Numbered from the stretch's first letter, positions 51,104 through 60,557 are shown. The stretch is DNA of 64,000 bases from UBA1444 sp964601085 (GCA_964601085.1 CAZRLN010000003.1:1-64000); one strand, 5' to 3'. The notes: a model not told the origin generated them from the sequence alone. A program made the numbers and translations.

Positions 51104-51661
51104 CTATGCCGATTCGGGTTTTCTTGTCGCCGGAACGATTAAAACTTCGCTGCAGTTGATCCGTGTTTCCAAATTGTTCTTGATTTTGTCGATGCTCTGT
51201 TGAACTTGTTGCATTTTTGCGGCGCCATCGAACTCGAGAAAAATTTCGATGTAGGTTTTTCCGGTGTCCCGACGCAGACGAATCGCGTGGCAGTCTACGT
51301 AGTCGGCGAAATGGGAGGAAAGTTCGCGTAAAACCTGAGCCTGTAATGCTTCATCCGGTTCGTAGTAATGATAAACACTGGTCAGACCGGCTGCAGCGAA
51401 TCGGTCCCGCACTCCCGGTTTTAACATGCAAAAAGCCATCTGCCCCTGCAGACGGTGAAAGTCTTTGAGGACCGCGACAAACATCGACAATCCGTCATCG
51501 GAGACAAATTCGGTTTGCGAAAAGTTGCAGAGGATCATCTTCGTTCCGTCGTCAATAAGCCGCCGTATGCGAGATTCCACCGCCGGGACTGCTTCGCCTT
51601 CCATTTGCGCGGGCACCAGGATAGCCTTTGTCGCACCATGTGTATTGACTTCGATTTCCAA
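51104..51661 (-). CDS. STAS domain fused to a CDF-dimerisation-like domain, phospho-Ser replaced by Asp
   Basis: A 185-residue protein; TTG at 51661 is chosen because TGGAGGG lies 8 nt upstream, while the ATG at 51742 has no site. Residues 1-110 are a STAS domain. At the phosphorylation loop it has EFVSDDGLS: Asp55 is where Ser would be, so it may be locked in a phospho-like state. The last 70 residues (HAIRLRRDTGKTYIEIFLEF, then VQQSIDKIKNNLETRINCSEVLIVP) resemble the ferredoxin-like cytoplasmic domain of cation diffusion facilitators. That resemblance is by eye. It precedes another STAS gene with an intact Ser. Confidence 0.75.
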   Translation of the reverse strand: MEIEVNTHGATKAILVPAQMEGEAVPAVESRIRRLIDDGTKMILCNFSQTEFVSDDGLSMFVAVLKDFHRLQGQMAFCMLKPGVRDRFAAAGLTSVYHYYEPDEALQAQVLRELSSHFADYVDCHAIRLRRDTGKTYIEIFLEFDGAAKMQQVQQSIDKIKNNLETRINCSEVLIVPATRKPESA

Positions 51662-51821
51662 TAGCTCGACCCTCCAGAACTCTGATGCGACATATTTCCA
51701 TAATGAGTCCTTGAAATCCTGCTGAAAGAAATGGATTGACATTTATAAGAGAAGCCCATGCTGAATTCCTTCTGGCATGAGCTGCTTTACTATTTATTGA
51801 AATCAAAGGGGGAGAATCATA

Positions 51822-52295
51822 TTATTGCCGCTGCCGGTCCCGCAGTGTTCGTTCGACTTCGCGCTTGGCGTCCTTTTCCGCAGCGGACTGGCGTTTGTCA
51901 TACAGGTCTTTGCCGCTGGCCAGCGCCAGTTCCACTTTGGCCAGACCGTGCGACAGATAAATTTTCAGCGGCACCAAAGTGTAGCCTTTCTCGCGGGTCT
52001 TGCCCAGCAAGCGCAGGATTTCCGATTTGTGCATCAGCAGTTTGCGATTGCGGCGGGGTTCATGATTGAATCGATTGCCCTGGTCATAGGGACTGATGTG
52101 GGCGCTGATCAAATAAAGTTCGCCATTTTCGATGCGGGCGTAGGAATCGGTCAGGTTGGCCCGGCCGCCCCGGAGCGATTTGATTTCGGTGCCGGTCAAC
52201 ACGATGCCGGCCTCGAAAGTTTCATGTATGTGATAATCGTGCCGCGCTCTACGATTTTCGGCGACGATCTTTATGCTTTGATTTTTTGCCGGCAC
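51822..52295 (-). CDS. smpB: SsrA-binding protein SmpB
   Basis: A 157-residue SmpB. ARHDYHIHETFEAGIVLTGTEIKSLRGG is the tmRNA-binding signature, and LYLISAHISPYDQGNRFNHEP and RKLLMHKSEI follow, ending in the basic tail AEKDAKREVERTLRDRQRQ that enters the ribosome. It carries tmRNA to stalled ribosomes. GTG at 52295 has GAGGTG 7 nt upstream; it overlaps the rnr gene by 47 nt, so translation is coupled. Confidence 0.95.
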   Translation of the reverse strand: MPAKNQSIKIVAENRRARHDYHIHETFEAGIVLTGTEIKSLRGGRANLTDSYARIENGELYLISAHISPYDQGNRFNHEPRRNRKLLMHKSEILRLLGKTREKGYTLVPLKIYLSHGLAKVELALASGKDLYDKRQSAAEKDAKREVERTLRDRQRQ

Positions 52296-54306
52296 TGGGT
52301 TTCACCTCTGTCTTCTTTCTGCGGTTTTTTGATTCGTCGGTAACGGGTTGGCGGGTTGGTTTGCGTTGAGCCTTCTTAGTGACCGGTGCGGTCGCCAGCG
52401 TAAAATCCAGCGACCGATCGGCGGGATTGGCGCGAATCAGGCGTACATTCACGGCATCGCCAAGGCGGTACCGTTTTTTCAGCCGTTCACCGAGCAGACA
52501 GTGCTGCTCTTCCACGTAGCGGTAATAATCATCTTCCAGCGTGGTGACATGCACCAGTCCTTCCACGCCGTTTTCCAGTTCGACGAAGAAGCCGAACGCG
52601 GTAACGCCGGCGATCACAGCCGGGAATTCCTCACCGATATACTGTACCATATATTCGGCGGTTTTCATATCGACCGAATCCCGTTCGGCTTCCGTCGCCA
52701 CGCGTTCCCGGTCGGAGGAGTCGGCGGCGATTTTCGGCAGCAGATTCATCAATAGCTCCCGCCGTTCCGGCGACAATGGCCCGCGGAAGGTTTCATGCAA
52801 AAGTCGATGGACGATTAAGTCGGGGTAGCGTCGGATGGGAGAGGTGAAATGCGTGTAATATTTGGCGGCCAGTCCGAAATGGCCGGCGTTTTCCGCTTCG
52901 TAGCGAGCCTGTTTCAACGAGCGGAGCATCAGGGTCGATACCATTTTTTCCTCCGGCCGTCCTTCCATCCAGGCCAGGGCCTTTTGCAGGTCCATGGGGC
53001 GAACTTCCGTCCAGGCGCCGAGATGTTGGCCGAAGCTGCGGAGTAGTTCGGCAAGCTTGATCATTTTTTCCGGGTCGGGGTCAGCATGAACGCGATAAAC
53101 AAAGGGGATTTCCCGGTGATCCATGTGCTCGGCGACCGTTTCATTGGCAGCAAGCATAAATTCTTCGATGATGGACTCGGCGACTGTTCGCAGCCTTTTT
53201 TCAAGTCCAACGGTTCGCCCCTGCTCATCCAGGAGAACTTTGATTTCCGGCAGGTCAAAATCAATCGCGCCACGACGTTGGCGCTTGCGGCGCAGGATGT
53301 CGGCGAGTTGTTCCATGGATTCCAGCATGGGAACCAGCGGCGCATATTGCTCACGCAGGGCAGGGTCTTTGCCGGCAAGAATCCCGCGGACAATGGTGTA
53401 GCTGAGGCGGGTGCGGACTTGAATGACACTGGGATAGATCTCGTAACGCTTGATTCGGCCGGATGAGTCGATATCCATCGATACCGAGAGTGTCAAGCGG
53501 TCTTCTCCCTGATTCAGGCTGCAGATTCCGTTGGAGAGTCGATGGGGGAGCATGGGAATGACCCGGTCGACAAGGTAGACGCTGGTGCCGCGCTGACGGG
53601 CTTCCAAGTCCAGCGGACTATTTTCGCTCACATAATGGCTGACATCGGCAATATGAACGCCAAGACGAAACAGGCCATTGTCCAGTTGTTCCACGTGAAC
53701 CGCGTCGTCCAGGTCTTTGGCGTCTTCTGAGTCGATGGTGACGATGGAGAGATCCCGCAAATCGCGGCGACCACTCAACTCCGCCGGTGATATGATTGCC
53801 GGTACGCGTTCGGCGGCGTGGGCGACATTCGGCGGAAAATCTCGCGGAAGCTGATGGGAGGCAATCACAGTCAGGACATCTACGCCAGGTTCACCGACAT
53901 GCCCCAATATTTCCGTGATCTTCCCTTCGGCAGGGCTCCCGTGCTTCGGCCAACGGGTGATTTCGACGATGACTTGGTCGCCGGCGCGGGCGGCGGATTT
54001 TTTGGGGACAAGAATTTCGATGCCGATTTTTACATCGGCAGGTTTTACAAACGAAGAGCTTCGGTTGCTTTCATACGTTCCCACGATCTGTGTATTGGCG
54101 CGTTGCAGTACCTTGATGATCCAGCCTTCGGGCTTGCGACCGTAAATTTCCGCCCGCTCGGCCAGGCGGACGACGACTTGGTCGCCATGCATCGCGTCGT
54201 TCATGTTGGCGCGCGGAATATAGATATCGGGTTCCGCCGGATCGGCAGGAATTACAAAGCCAAAGCCCCGTCCCGATACTTGGAGGCGTCCTTCGATCGT
54301 TTTCAT
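52249..54306 (-). CDS. rnr: Ribonuclease R (N-terminal HTH domain absent)
   Basis: A 685-residue 3'-5' exoribonuclease of the RNB family. Order: cold-shock domain opening GRLQVSGRGFGFVIPAD, second CSD, the RNB core with TIDSEDAKDLDDAVHVE (Mg-binding Asp residues) and HADPDPEKM, then an S1 domain GVTAFGFFVELENGVEGLVHV and a Lys/Arg-rich tail. It degrades structured RNA, including mRNAs released by trans-translation. Usual RNase R proteins begin with a helix-turn-helix of about 70 residues; here the ATG at 54306 overlaps the preceding stop (ATGA) and begins at the first CSD. So the HTH is missing. Confidence 0.95.
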   Translation of the reverse strand: MKTIEGRLQVSGRGFGFVIPADPAEPDIYIPRANMNDAMHGDQVVVRLAERAEIYGRKPEGWIIKVLQRANTQIVGTYESNRSSSFVKPADVKIGIEILVPKKSAARAGDQVIVEITRWPKHGSPAEGKITEILGHVGEPGVDVLTVIASHQLPRDFPPNVAHAAERVPAIISPAELSGRRDLRDLSIVTIDSEDAKDLDDAVHVEQLDNGLFRLGVHIADVSHYVSENSPLDLEARQRGTSVYLVDRVIPMLPHRLSNGICSLNQGEDRLTLSVSMDIDSSGRIKRYEIYPSVIQVRTRLSYTIVRGILAGKDPALREQYAPLVPMLESMEQLADILRRKRQRRGAIDFDLPEIKVLLDEQGRTVGLEKRLRTVAESIIEEFMLAANETVAEHMDHREIPFVYRVHADPDPEKMIKLAELLRSFGQHLGAWTEVRPMDLQKALAWMEGRPEEKMVSTLMLRSLKQARYEAENAGHFGLAAKYYTHFTSPIRRYPDLIVHRLLHETFRGPLSPERRELLMNLLPKIAADSSDRERVATEAERDSVDMKTAEYMVQYIGEEFPAVIAGVTAFGFFVELENGVEGLVHVTTLEDDYYRYVEEQHCLLGERLKKRYRLGDAVNVRLIRANPADRSLDFTLATAPVTKKAQRKPTRQPVTDESKNRRKKTEVKPSAGKKSKHKDRRRKS

Positions 54307-54710
54307 GTCGGATCCGTGACGAAGACTTTGGCAGTGCCTTCGGCGGTGATTGTTCCGTCCGGCAGTTCGATGGAGCCGGACGTTTCGTATACACGGCCCC
54401 GATTCTTGGTGATATGTCCTTTGATGAGGAGCGGAACGCCGATTGGAGTCGGCTTCAGAAAGCGTACCTCCAAACGGGCGGTAACGGCGTTGAGTCCTTT
54501 GGCATAGATATGGCGGGCCATGATTTCATCGAGCAGAGTACTGATAATCCCACCATGCAGTATGCCATCGTAACCCTGGTGTTGGGCGGAGCCGGTAAAA
54601 TGGGAAAGATAAGTCCCATCGTGTTCTTCAAATTCCAGTTTGAGACCGCAGGGGTTGAGTCGCCCGCAGGCAAAACACCACTGGTTTTGCTCGTCGTTCA
54701 TATTTTCCAT
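54303..54710 (-). CDS. PaaI-type hotdog-fold thioesterase
   Basis: A 135-residue thioesterase-like protein. It opens WCFACGRLNPCGLKLEFEE and has QGYDGILHGGIISTLLDEIM, the acyl-CoA thioesterase HGG..STLLDE motif of PaaI-like enzymes. Members hydrolyse acyl-CoA; the substrate is unknown. The start is uncertain: ATG at 54710 is given, with AAAGGA 12 nt upstream, but TTG at 54722 or ATG at 54698 is possible. The stop overlaps the rnr start. Confidence 0.83.
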   Translation of the reverse strand: MENMNDEQNQWCFACGRLNPCGLKLEFEEHDGTYLSHFTGSAQHQGYDGILHGGIISTLLDEIMARHIYAKGLNAVTARLEVRFLKPTPIGVPLLIKGHITKNRGRVYETSGSIELPDGTITAEGTAKVFVTDPT

Positions 54711-54733
54711 AATATTGTTCAATCCTTTTCCGT

Positions 54734-55795
54734 TTATTTTTTTTTGACAGCGGTTGAGCCATTAAGGGGAGGCTTCAGCCATAAAACGGGATCGTCCGGG
54801 AGCGGCTGTAATCCAGTGAGCGTATATTGTCCGGGGTTGCTCAGATATTCAGGTGAAAACCCCATGGGGAATTCATAGACTTCGCCGGTTGCGGGCAGAT
54901 AAAGCCGCTCCACGTTCCGCAACCCGTCAGCTTTTTTTTCCGCCGCCATGTCTTCGACAGGCTGCCGTTTTTCCCAGAGGATCGCCATGGCGTTCAATAC
55001 AGGAGTGAGGGAGGCGCCATCCGGCAACAACGTCGGCATATCTTCGGCCCGAGCTTTGCGGCATTTCTTCTCATATTCAGCGCCAAGTTTGAATGAACGA
55101 CCAGCAGCCAGCAAGGCTGGTAATCTGGCGGTAAGTTCGCCTTTGGGGGCGGTCAGGCCATACAGTAAATATCCCATACCGATGCCGCCGCCGGGAGCAT
55201 TGCGGTATTCTGGCGATGGAACGGTCGTGATGGCGATCAAGCCTTCGCCCAGGCGGTTGTTTTGCACAAACAGGATTCGAATGATTGCCGTCTGCGTATC
55301 CAGATATTCCAGGGCTTTTTTCTGCGGGGTGACCACAATCGGTTCCACGATTTTTATTCCAGGCCGTTCCGCCATAAAATCACGCATCGTTTGCATTTGC
55401 AGCACCTGGGGAATAAATCGGGCAAAATTTTCGGGATTCAGGGGCTGGATTACCGGCATATCCAGGCGATGCAAAGACTGACCGCTGATGGTTTCGTACT
55501 GCATGTCGCTGGATTTTTGTTCCTGGGTCATGTAAACCGGGCCAAATCGCGGGAAAAAGAACAATTGTTGCAACGGTTCCGCCGGGTTTTGAAGGAACAG
55601 GGTCAAGGTATCGCACTCGCCACTCTGGGAGAGCATCCAGTTTGCTGGTTTCTCGAACGTGAACGGGACAGCCGGCGCCGCGGGAGTGGTTGGTTTTGGC
55701 GGTTTTTTCGCTGCGGCGCATAGGGGAAACGACATGCTCAGGAGGAGCAGCAATCCCATCAGGCAAGCTGATTTTCGAAAAATTTGTTTTTTCAT
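54734..55795 (-). CDS. Unknown exported protein, 353 residues
   Basis: A signal peptide (ACLMGLLLLLSMSFPLCAAA) precedes a Pro-rich linker (KKPPKPTTPAAPAVP) and a globular domain with FTFEKPANWMLSQSGECDTL near the start and WLKPPLNGSTAVKKK at the end. It is secreted or in the periplasm. AAGGAG precedes the ATG at 55795. I do not recognise the family. It sits inside the conserved esterase-rnr-smpB cluster, between the carboxylesterase and the thioesterase, and is probably cotranscribed with them. Confidence 0.72.
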   Translation of the reverse strand: MKKQIFRKSACLMGLLLLLSMSFPLCAAAKKPPKPTTPAAPAVPFTFEKPANWMLSQSGECDTLTLFLQNPAEPLQQLFFFPRFGPVYMTQEQKSSDMQYETISGQSLHRLDMPVIQPLNPENFARFIPQVLQMQTMRDFMAERPGIKIVEPIVVTPQKKALEYLDTQTAIIRILFVQNNRLGEGLIAITTVPSPEYRNAPGGGIGMGYLLYGLTAPKGELTARLPALLAAGRSFKLGAEYEKKCRKARAEDMPTLLPDGASLTPVLNAMAILWEKRQPVEDMAAEKKADGLRNVERLYLPATGEVYEFPMGFSPEYLSNPGQYTLTGLQPLPDDPVLWLKPPLNGSTAVKKK

Positions 55796-55804
55796 TCGAA
55801 TAGT

Positions 55805-56560
55805 TCACTCCTTGGCAGTGGTTTGATCGAGAAATTCGGCGACTTTATCAAAAACAATTTGTCGTTCAATATCCACGGTGATAACGTGACCGGATTTTTG
55901 CAGCCAGAACAGTTCCTTATCCTTGGCGCCCAAATGATCCAAAATATAGGATGCACTTTCCGGTCTTACCGTGTGTTCGTGACGGGATTGAATCAGCAGG
56001 GTCGGACAATGAATAACTGGCAAATCGGCCTGGACGGATTGGATGAGTTCCATGAGGCTGGCAAGACAGCTCAACGGGGTGTGGTCATAGCCAACATAAT
56101 ATTGCGGGTCGATATCATAGTCCCGGCGCCTTTTGGGGATAAACCGGCGAAAAGCCCGATAGAGGGGCAATAGGGGCAAACGTCGGGCGGTCAGAAAGAT
56201 GGGTGTGCTTAGCGCCGCTACCCGGTCGACCGGATATTCGGCGGCTAGCTTTAAGGATAATAACCCACCCATGGAAAGTCCAACCACGCTGATTTTCGTG
56301 CATAAGCCGTTGAGAAGGTGGAGGCCGTCGACTGCGGCGCCATACCAGTGACGCCAGTTGGTCGACTCCATATCTTCTACGCAGGTGCCGTGTCCCGGCA
56401 GGCGAACGGCTAATACTGTATGTCCTTTATGATGAAGCGATTCACCCAGCAGACGCATTTCTGCAGGGGTTCCGGTGAACCCATGAAGCAAAAGGACTCC
56501 GGATAAACTGCCCTTAAGCAAAAAAGGTTCGGCGCCCGGCATGATTTGCAGGGATTTCAT
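55805..56560 (-). CDS. Carboxylesterase, alpha/beta hydrolase
   Basis: A 251-residue alpha/beta hydrolase resembling the Est30-type carboxylesterase that is encoded upstream of rnr in Firmicutes. HGFTGTPAEMRLLGE is the oxyanion region; the nucleophile is Ser in VGLSMGG; the Asp and His are in TVRPES-region and SGHVITVD. It hydrolyses short- to medium-chain esters. ATG at 56560 follows AGGAGAC; the frame reaches 56647 without a site. It is the first gene of a run to rnr and smpB. Confidence 0.88.
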   Translation of the reverse strand: MKSLQIMPGAEPFLLKGSLSGVLLLHGFTGTPAEMRLLGESLHHKGHTVLAVRLPGHGTCVEDMESTNWRHWYGAAVDGLHLLNGLCTKISVVGLSMGGLLSLKLAAEYPVDRVAALSTPIFLTARRLPLLPLYRAFRRFIPKRRRDYDIDPQYYVGYDHTPLSCLASLMELIQSVQADLPVIHCPTLLIQSRHEHTVRPESASYILDHLGAKDKELFWLQKSGHVITVDIERQIVFDKVAEFLDQTTAKE

Positions 56561-56705
56561 GCGATAAGTCTCCTCATTGTATTCCCTATTTAGAATTCCA
56601 CAGGATTGGGCGCAAACCCTGCCTAGAATATAGTATAATACATTCACTGCAGTTTAGTATCATTTATCCTGAGTGCCATAGTGCAAATGAAAACAGGAGG
56701 ATCAA

Positions 56706-58352
56706 ATGGCAAGGCCGTTATATGTAATAGGACATCGAAATCCGGATACAGATTCGATTTGTTCGGCAATCGGCTATGCACACCTGAAGCAGGCCTTGGG
56801 CGAACCCGCCGTACCCGCCCGGGCCGGCAAGCTGAATGCGGAAACCCGATTTGTGTTGGACCGGTTTGGCGTGGACTCGCCGGTATTGATTTCTGATTTG
56901 TATCCGCGGGCGCGCGATATTATGGCGCCGGTGCTGGTAACGATTCTGCCGGATCAGACGTTGCGGGAATTGGGGCGTATGATGCGTGAAAACGATGGAA
57001 AATCGGCGGCCGTGATCGATGAAAAGGGAAGCCTATTGGGAATTGTGTCATTGGGTGATTTAGCCCGCCGTTATTTTGAAGAATTGGAGATGCCTGATCT
57101 GGCCTCGGCCGGAGTGACCTTCCGCGGCATACTGGCGGTATTGGACGGGAAAATCGCCGTGGCGGGCGATATGGACCGTGGGGTAAGGGGAAAAATCTGG
57201 ATCGCTGCTGCCAAGGCGGAAACATTCCAGAGTTTGATCGGCGAAGGCGATATTGCTTTGGCCGGCGATCGGGAAGAAGCCCAGCTCAAATTGCTGGATT
57301 GCGGGATTGATGCTTTGGTTCTCACAGGTAATGCGCCAGCGGGCAATGAGTTGCGTGAAAAGGCTGCAAGCAAAGGGATTCTCGTATTTCAGACACAATT
57401 TGACACTTACACGGCAGCCCGTTTGATCAATCAAAGCATTCCGGTTCGAGTGATCATGCAAAAGAATGTTGTATCCTTCCGCCCTGCAGACTTAGTCAGC
57501 GATATTCGGGAAACGACGGTCCGAACCCGTTTCCGGAACTATCCGGTGACTGAAAATGGCCGGATCATCGGCATGATCAACCGGGAACGGTTAATTGCGC
57601 CGGAACGCGAAAAAGTGATTCTGGTCGACCACAATGAGAAAACGCAGGCTGTGGCGGGAATTGAGGAAGCGCATATTATCGAAATCATCGATCACCATCG
57701 ATTGGGGGGACTGGAAACAGGAGAACCCATTTTCATTCGCCATGATCCTGTGGGGTCGACTTCGACGATCGTTGCCAACATGCACTGGCATCGAAATGTT
57801 GAAATTCCGGTAAATATTGCCGGACTACTATTGGCCGGGGTTCTATCGGACACATTATTGTTCAAATCACCGACATCCACGCCGCAGGATCGGGAGGCGG
57901 CAAAGCGTCTCGCCGAAATCGCCGGCATTGATTTATCAGAGTTTGGAATGGCTGTTTTGAGGGCCGGATCGCGATTTAATGGATTGGAACCGGAAGAAAT
58001 CATTCGGTATGATTTGAAGGAATTTCAAATCGCCGATTATCGGGTTTCGATCAGTCAGATCAATGTCATGGACGCAGCGGATATTTTAGCCAAGCGATCT
58101 GAAGGGCTGGGAGGGGCGCTGTCGATGGTCCGCCAGAAAGAAGGGTACGATATATCCCTCTTGATGGTGACGGATATTTTGCAGGAAACAACCCATCTTC
58201 TTCACGCCGGGCGTCCGGTCAGCTTGTTGCGCCGCGCTTTTGGCGAAGAAAGCACCGATACGACCTTTGTGTTGCCGGGAACCATGTCGAGGAAAAAGCA
58301 AGTGGTGCCGCCGCTTGTTAACGCAGCGCGTGAGGAAGAACGTTTGGGATAA
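56706..58352 (+). CDS. ppaC: Manganese-dependent family II inorganic pyrophosphatase with CBS-DRTGG regulatory region
   Basis: A 548-residue family II pyrophosphatase. The DHH domain starts MARPLYVIGHRNPDTDSICS and continues after an insert of about 245 residues with DHHRLGG (metal ligands), then LLAGVLSDTLLFKSPTSTPQD and DHHA2 with the RKKQVVPPL signature. The insert holds CBS (RDIMAPVLVTILPDQTLREL), a DRTGG domain (GDIALAGDREEAQLKL onward) and a second CBS (RVIMQKNVVSFRPADLVSDI). Such inserts let nucleotides regulate activity. It hydrolyses PPi to Pi in the cytoplasm. AGGAGG precedes the ATG. Convergent with the membrane pyrophosphatase gene hppA, sharing a terminator. Confidence 0.94.
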   Translation: MARPLYVIGHRNPDTDSICSAIGYAHLKQALGEPAVPARAGKLNAETRFVLDRFGVDSPVLISDLYPRARDIMAPVLVTILPDQTLRELGRMMRENDGKSAAVIDEKGSLLGIVSLGDLARRYFEELEMPDLASAGVTFRGILAVLDGKIAVAGDMDRGVRGKIWIAAAKAETFQSLIGEGDIALAGDREEAQLKLLDCGIDALVLTGNAPAGNELREKAASKGILVFQTQFDTYTAARLINQSIPVRVIMQKNVVSFRPADLVSDIRETTVRTRFRNYPVTENGRIIGMINRERLIAPEREKVILVDHNEKTQAVAGIEEAHIIEIIDHHRLGGLETGEPIFIRHDPVGSTSTIVANMHWHRNVEIPVNIAGLLLAGVLSDTLLFKSPTSTPQDREAAKRLAEIAGIDLSEFGMAVLRAGSRFNGLEPEEIIRYDLKEFQIADYRVSISQINVMDAADILAKRSEGLGGALSMVRQKEGYDISLLMVTDILQETTHLLHAGRPVSLLRRAFGEESTDTTFVLPGTMSRKKQVVPPLVNAAREEERLG

Positions 58353-58357
58353 ATGAT

Positions 58358-58389
58358 AAAACCCCGGTTTCGCGATGAAACCGGGGTTT
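58358..58389. terminator. Bidirectional terminator between ppaC and hppA
   Basis: AAACCCCGGTTT/AAACCGGGGTTT, a perfect 12-bp stem, with TTTTATCATT on the plus strand and A-rich flank on the other side. Confidence 0.85.
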
Positions 58390-58412
58390 TATCATTCCTG
58401 TTATTGAGGAGC

Positions 58413-60434
58413 TTATTTTATGAACTTGACTAATACCCCACCATATTGATAAATGACGGGAGCAAAAACCAGCGATACAATCGTCATCAGCTTGATCAGG
58501 ATGTTCATTGCCGGCGAAGAGGTGTCTTTGAACGGGTCACCGACAGTATCGCCGACGACCGCGGACTTATGGGCTTGACTTCCCTTGCCGCCAAATTGGC
58601 CACCTTCAATGTATTTCTTGGCATTATCCCAAGCACCGCCAGCGTTCGCCATGAACAAAGCCATCAAGACGCCGGTGACGAGTGCGCCGGCGATGAATCC
58701 GGCCAGTGCGGCAGCGCCAAGAGCAAAGCCCATGACGAGAGGAAGGATGACGGCCAGAGAACCGGGAAGCAACATTTTTTTCAGGGCTGCTGCTGTCGAA
58801 ATATCTACACACTTGGCATAATCCGGTTTTCCTTTCCCTTCCATGATGCCGGGAATGGAGCGGAATTGACGACGAACTTCTTCGATCATCTCATTGGCGG
58901 CATCGCCGACCGCTTCCATGGTCAATGCAGCAAACAGGAACGGAATCATGGCGCCGATGAGTAACCCGGTCAGGGTTAACGGATTCAGCAAGTCGATGGT
59001 GCTCAGCTTAACGGCTTGTGCATAAGACGCGAACAAGGCCAGAGCCGTGAGTGCGGCTGAACCGATTGCAAAACCTTTGGCGATGGCGGCGGTGGTATTT
59101 CCTACAGCATCCAGCTTATCGGTAATTTCGCGAACACTATGAGGCAGTTCCGACATTTCGGCAATGCCGCCGGCATTATCGGAGATTGGGCCGTAAGCGT
59201 CAACGGCGACAGTGATGCCTGTTGTCGACAGCATTCCAACCGCGGCCAACGAAATGCCATACAGTCCGAGCAAGGCGTTTTCTGCTCCACCCATGGCATA
59301 GTAAGAAACTAACATGCCTACGCTGATGCAAATCATTGGCCACATAGTGGAATACATGCCGACGGCCATGCCGGAAATCAGCGTAGTAGCGGCTCCGGTT
59401 TGAGATTGATAGGCAATGGTTTTTACCGATTGGAAATCAGCGGAAGTGTAAATTTCCGTAATTTTGCCGATGGCCAAACCGGAAGCCAAACCGGCGGAAA
59501 GCGCGGCAAAGGCCTTCAAATTGCCGAAAATTGTTTGACTTAAAACGGCTGCCGCTACGATGGTGATGCCGCCAGCGACATAGGTGCCGAGGTTGAGAGC
59601 GGCTTGCGGGTTGTTGCCCTTGCTTTCCCGACCGATCATAATGCCGATGATGCAGGCCACAATGCCGAGTCCGCATAGCGCAAAGGCGAACAGGACGCCT
59701 TCGCCATTTTTGTATAGAAGGGCTCCCAGGGTAAATGCACCGACAATCGAACCGACATAGGATTCAAAAAGGTCGGCGCCCATTCCGGCGACGTCGCCGA
59801 CGTTGTCACCGACGTTGTCGGCAATGACCGCCGGATTGCGTGGATCATCTTCAGGAATTCCGGCTTCCACCTTGCCGACCAAATCCGCGCCGACATCGGC
59901 TGCCTTGGTATAAATACCGCCGCCAACACGGGCAAAGAGGGCGATTGAACTGGCGCCAAGACTAAACCCGGTTATATACTCGATGTTTTGGTTGAATAAC
60001 AGGAAAAATGCACCCAAGCCCAATGTGCCTAAGCCAACGACGCACATTCCCATAACGGACCCGCCGGAAAAAGCAATTTTCAGTGCTGGGCTGATCCCAT
60101 GCTGGGCAGCGGCGGCAGTGCGAACGTTCGCTTTAGTAGCAACCTGCATGCCGAAGTAACCGGCAAGAATCGAGCAGAAAGCGCCGCCAAGAAAGCAGAT
60201 TGCAGTTTGCCAGCTGATAAAGAGTGCGAGAATTGCGGCTACGATAGCGACAAAAATAGCCAGATAACGGTACTCGCGATACAAAAATGCCATGGCGCCT
60301 TCGTGGATATAACCGGCGATTTCCTTCATGCGAGCGTTGCCGGGCTCTGCGCTGCTGATGCCGGCGCTGAGGTAGAAAGCGAATGCAAGCGCCAACGCTC
60401 CGGTCAGGGTGGAGAGGATGAGGTACATTTCCAA
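58413..60434 (-). CDS. hppA: Membrane-bound ion-pumping pyrophosphatase, K+-dependent type
   Basis: A 673-residue membrane pyrophosphatase of 16 predicted spans. The substrate site DVGADLVGKVEAG is followed by the Asp-rich DNVGDNVGDVAGMGADLFES, and SAVVGDTVGDPFKDTSSP lies near the end. GNTTAAIAKGFAIG has Ala where K+-independent enzymes have Lys, marking the K+-dependent branch; whether it pumps H+ or Na+ is not decided by this. It couples PPi hydrolysis to ion export and saves energy in anaerobes. TTG at 60434 has GGAGG 8 nt upstream; ATG at 60428 is the alternative. Confidence 0.93.
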   Translation of the reverse strand: MEMYLILSTLTGALALAFAFYLSAGISSAEPGNARMKEIAGYIHEGAMAFLYREYRYLAIFVAIVAAILALFISWQTAICFLGGAFCSILAGYFGMQVATKANVRTAAAAQHGISPALKIAFSGGSVMGMCVVGLGTLGLGAFFLLFNQNIEYITGFSLGASSIALFARVGGGIYTKAADVGADLVGKVEAGIPEDDPRNPAVIADNVGDNVGDVAGMGADLFESYVGSIVGAFTLGALLYKNGEGVLFAFALCGLGIVACIIGIMIGRESKGNNPQAALNLGTYVAGGITIVAAAVLSQTIFGNLKAFAALSAGLASGLAIGKITEIYTSADFQSVKTIAYQSQTGAATTLISGMAVGMYSTMWPMICISVGMLVSYYAMGGAENALLGLYGISLAAVGMLSTTGITVAVDAYGPISDNAGGIAEMSELPHSVREITDKLDAVGNTTAAIAKGFAIGSAALTALALFASYAQAVKLSTIDLLNPLTLTGLLIGAMIPFLFAALTMEAVGDAANEMIEEVRRQFRSIPGIMEGKGKPDYAKCVDISTAAALKKMLLPGSLAVILPLVMGFALGAAALAGFIAGALVTGVLMALFMANAGGAWDNAKKYIEGGQFGGKGSQAHKSAVVGDTVGDPFKDTSSPAMNILIKLMTIVSLVFAPVIYQYGGVLVKFIK

Positions 60435-60557
60435 AATAATTGCCTCCTTTGTAATGTTGAACAATTAATAAAAATCTGCCAATTCTATTAGCGTAATTGG
60501 AATGAATAGGATATGCCAAACGGCGGTTTAGTGGAAATGTGCAGCCTTATATTTCGG

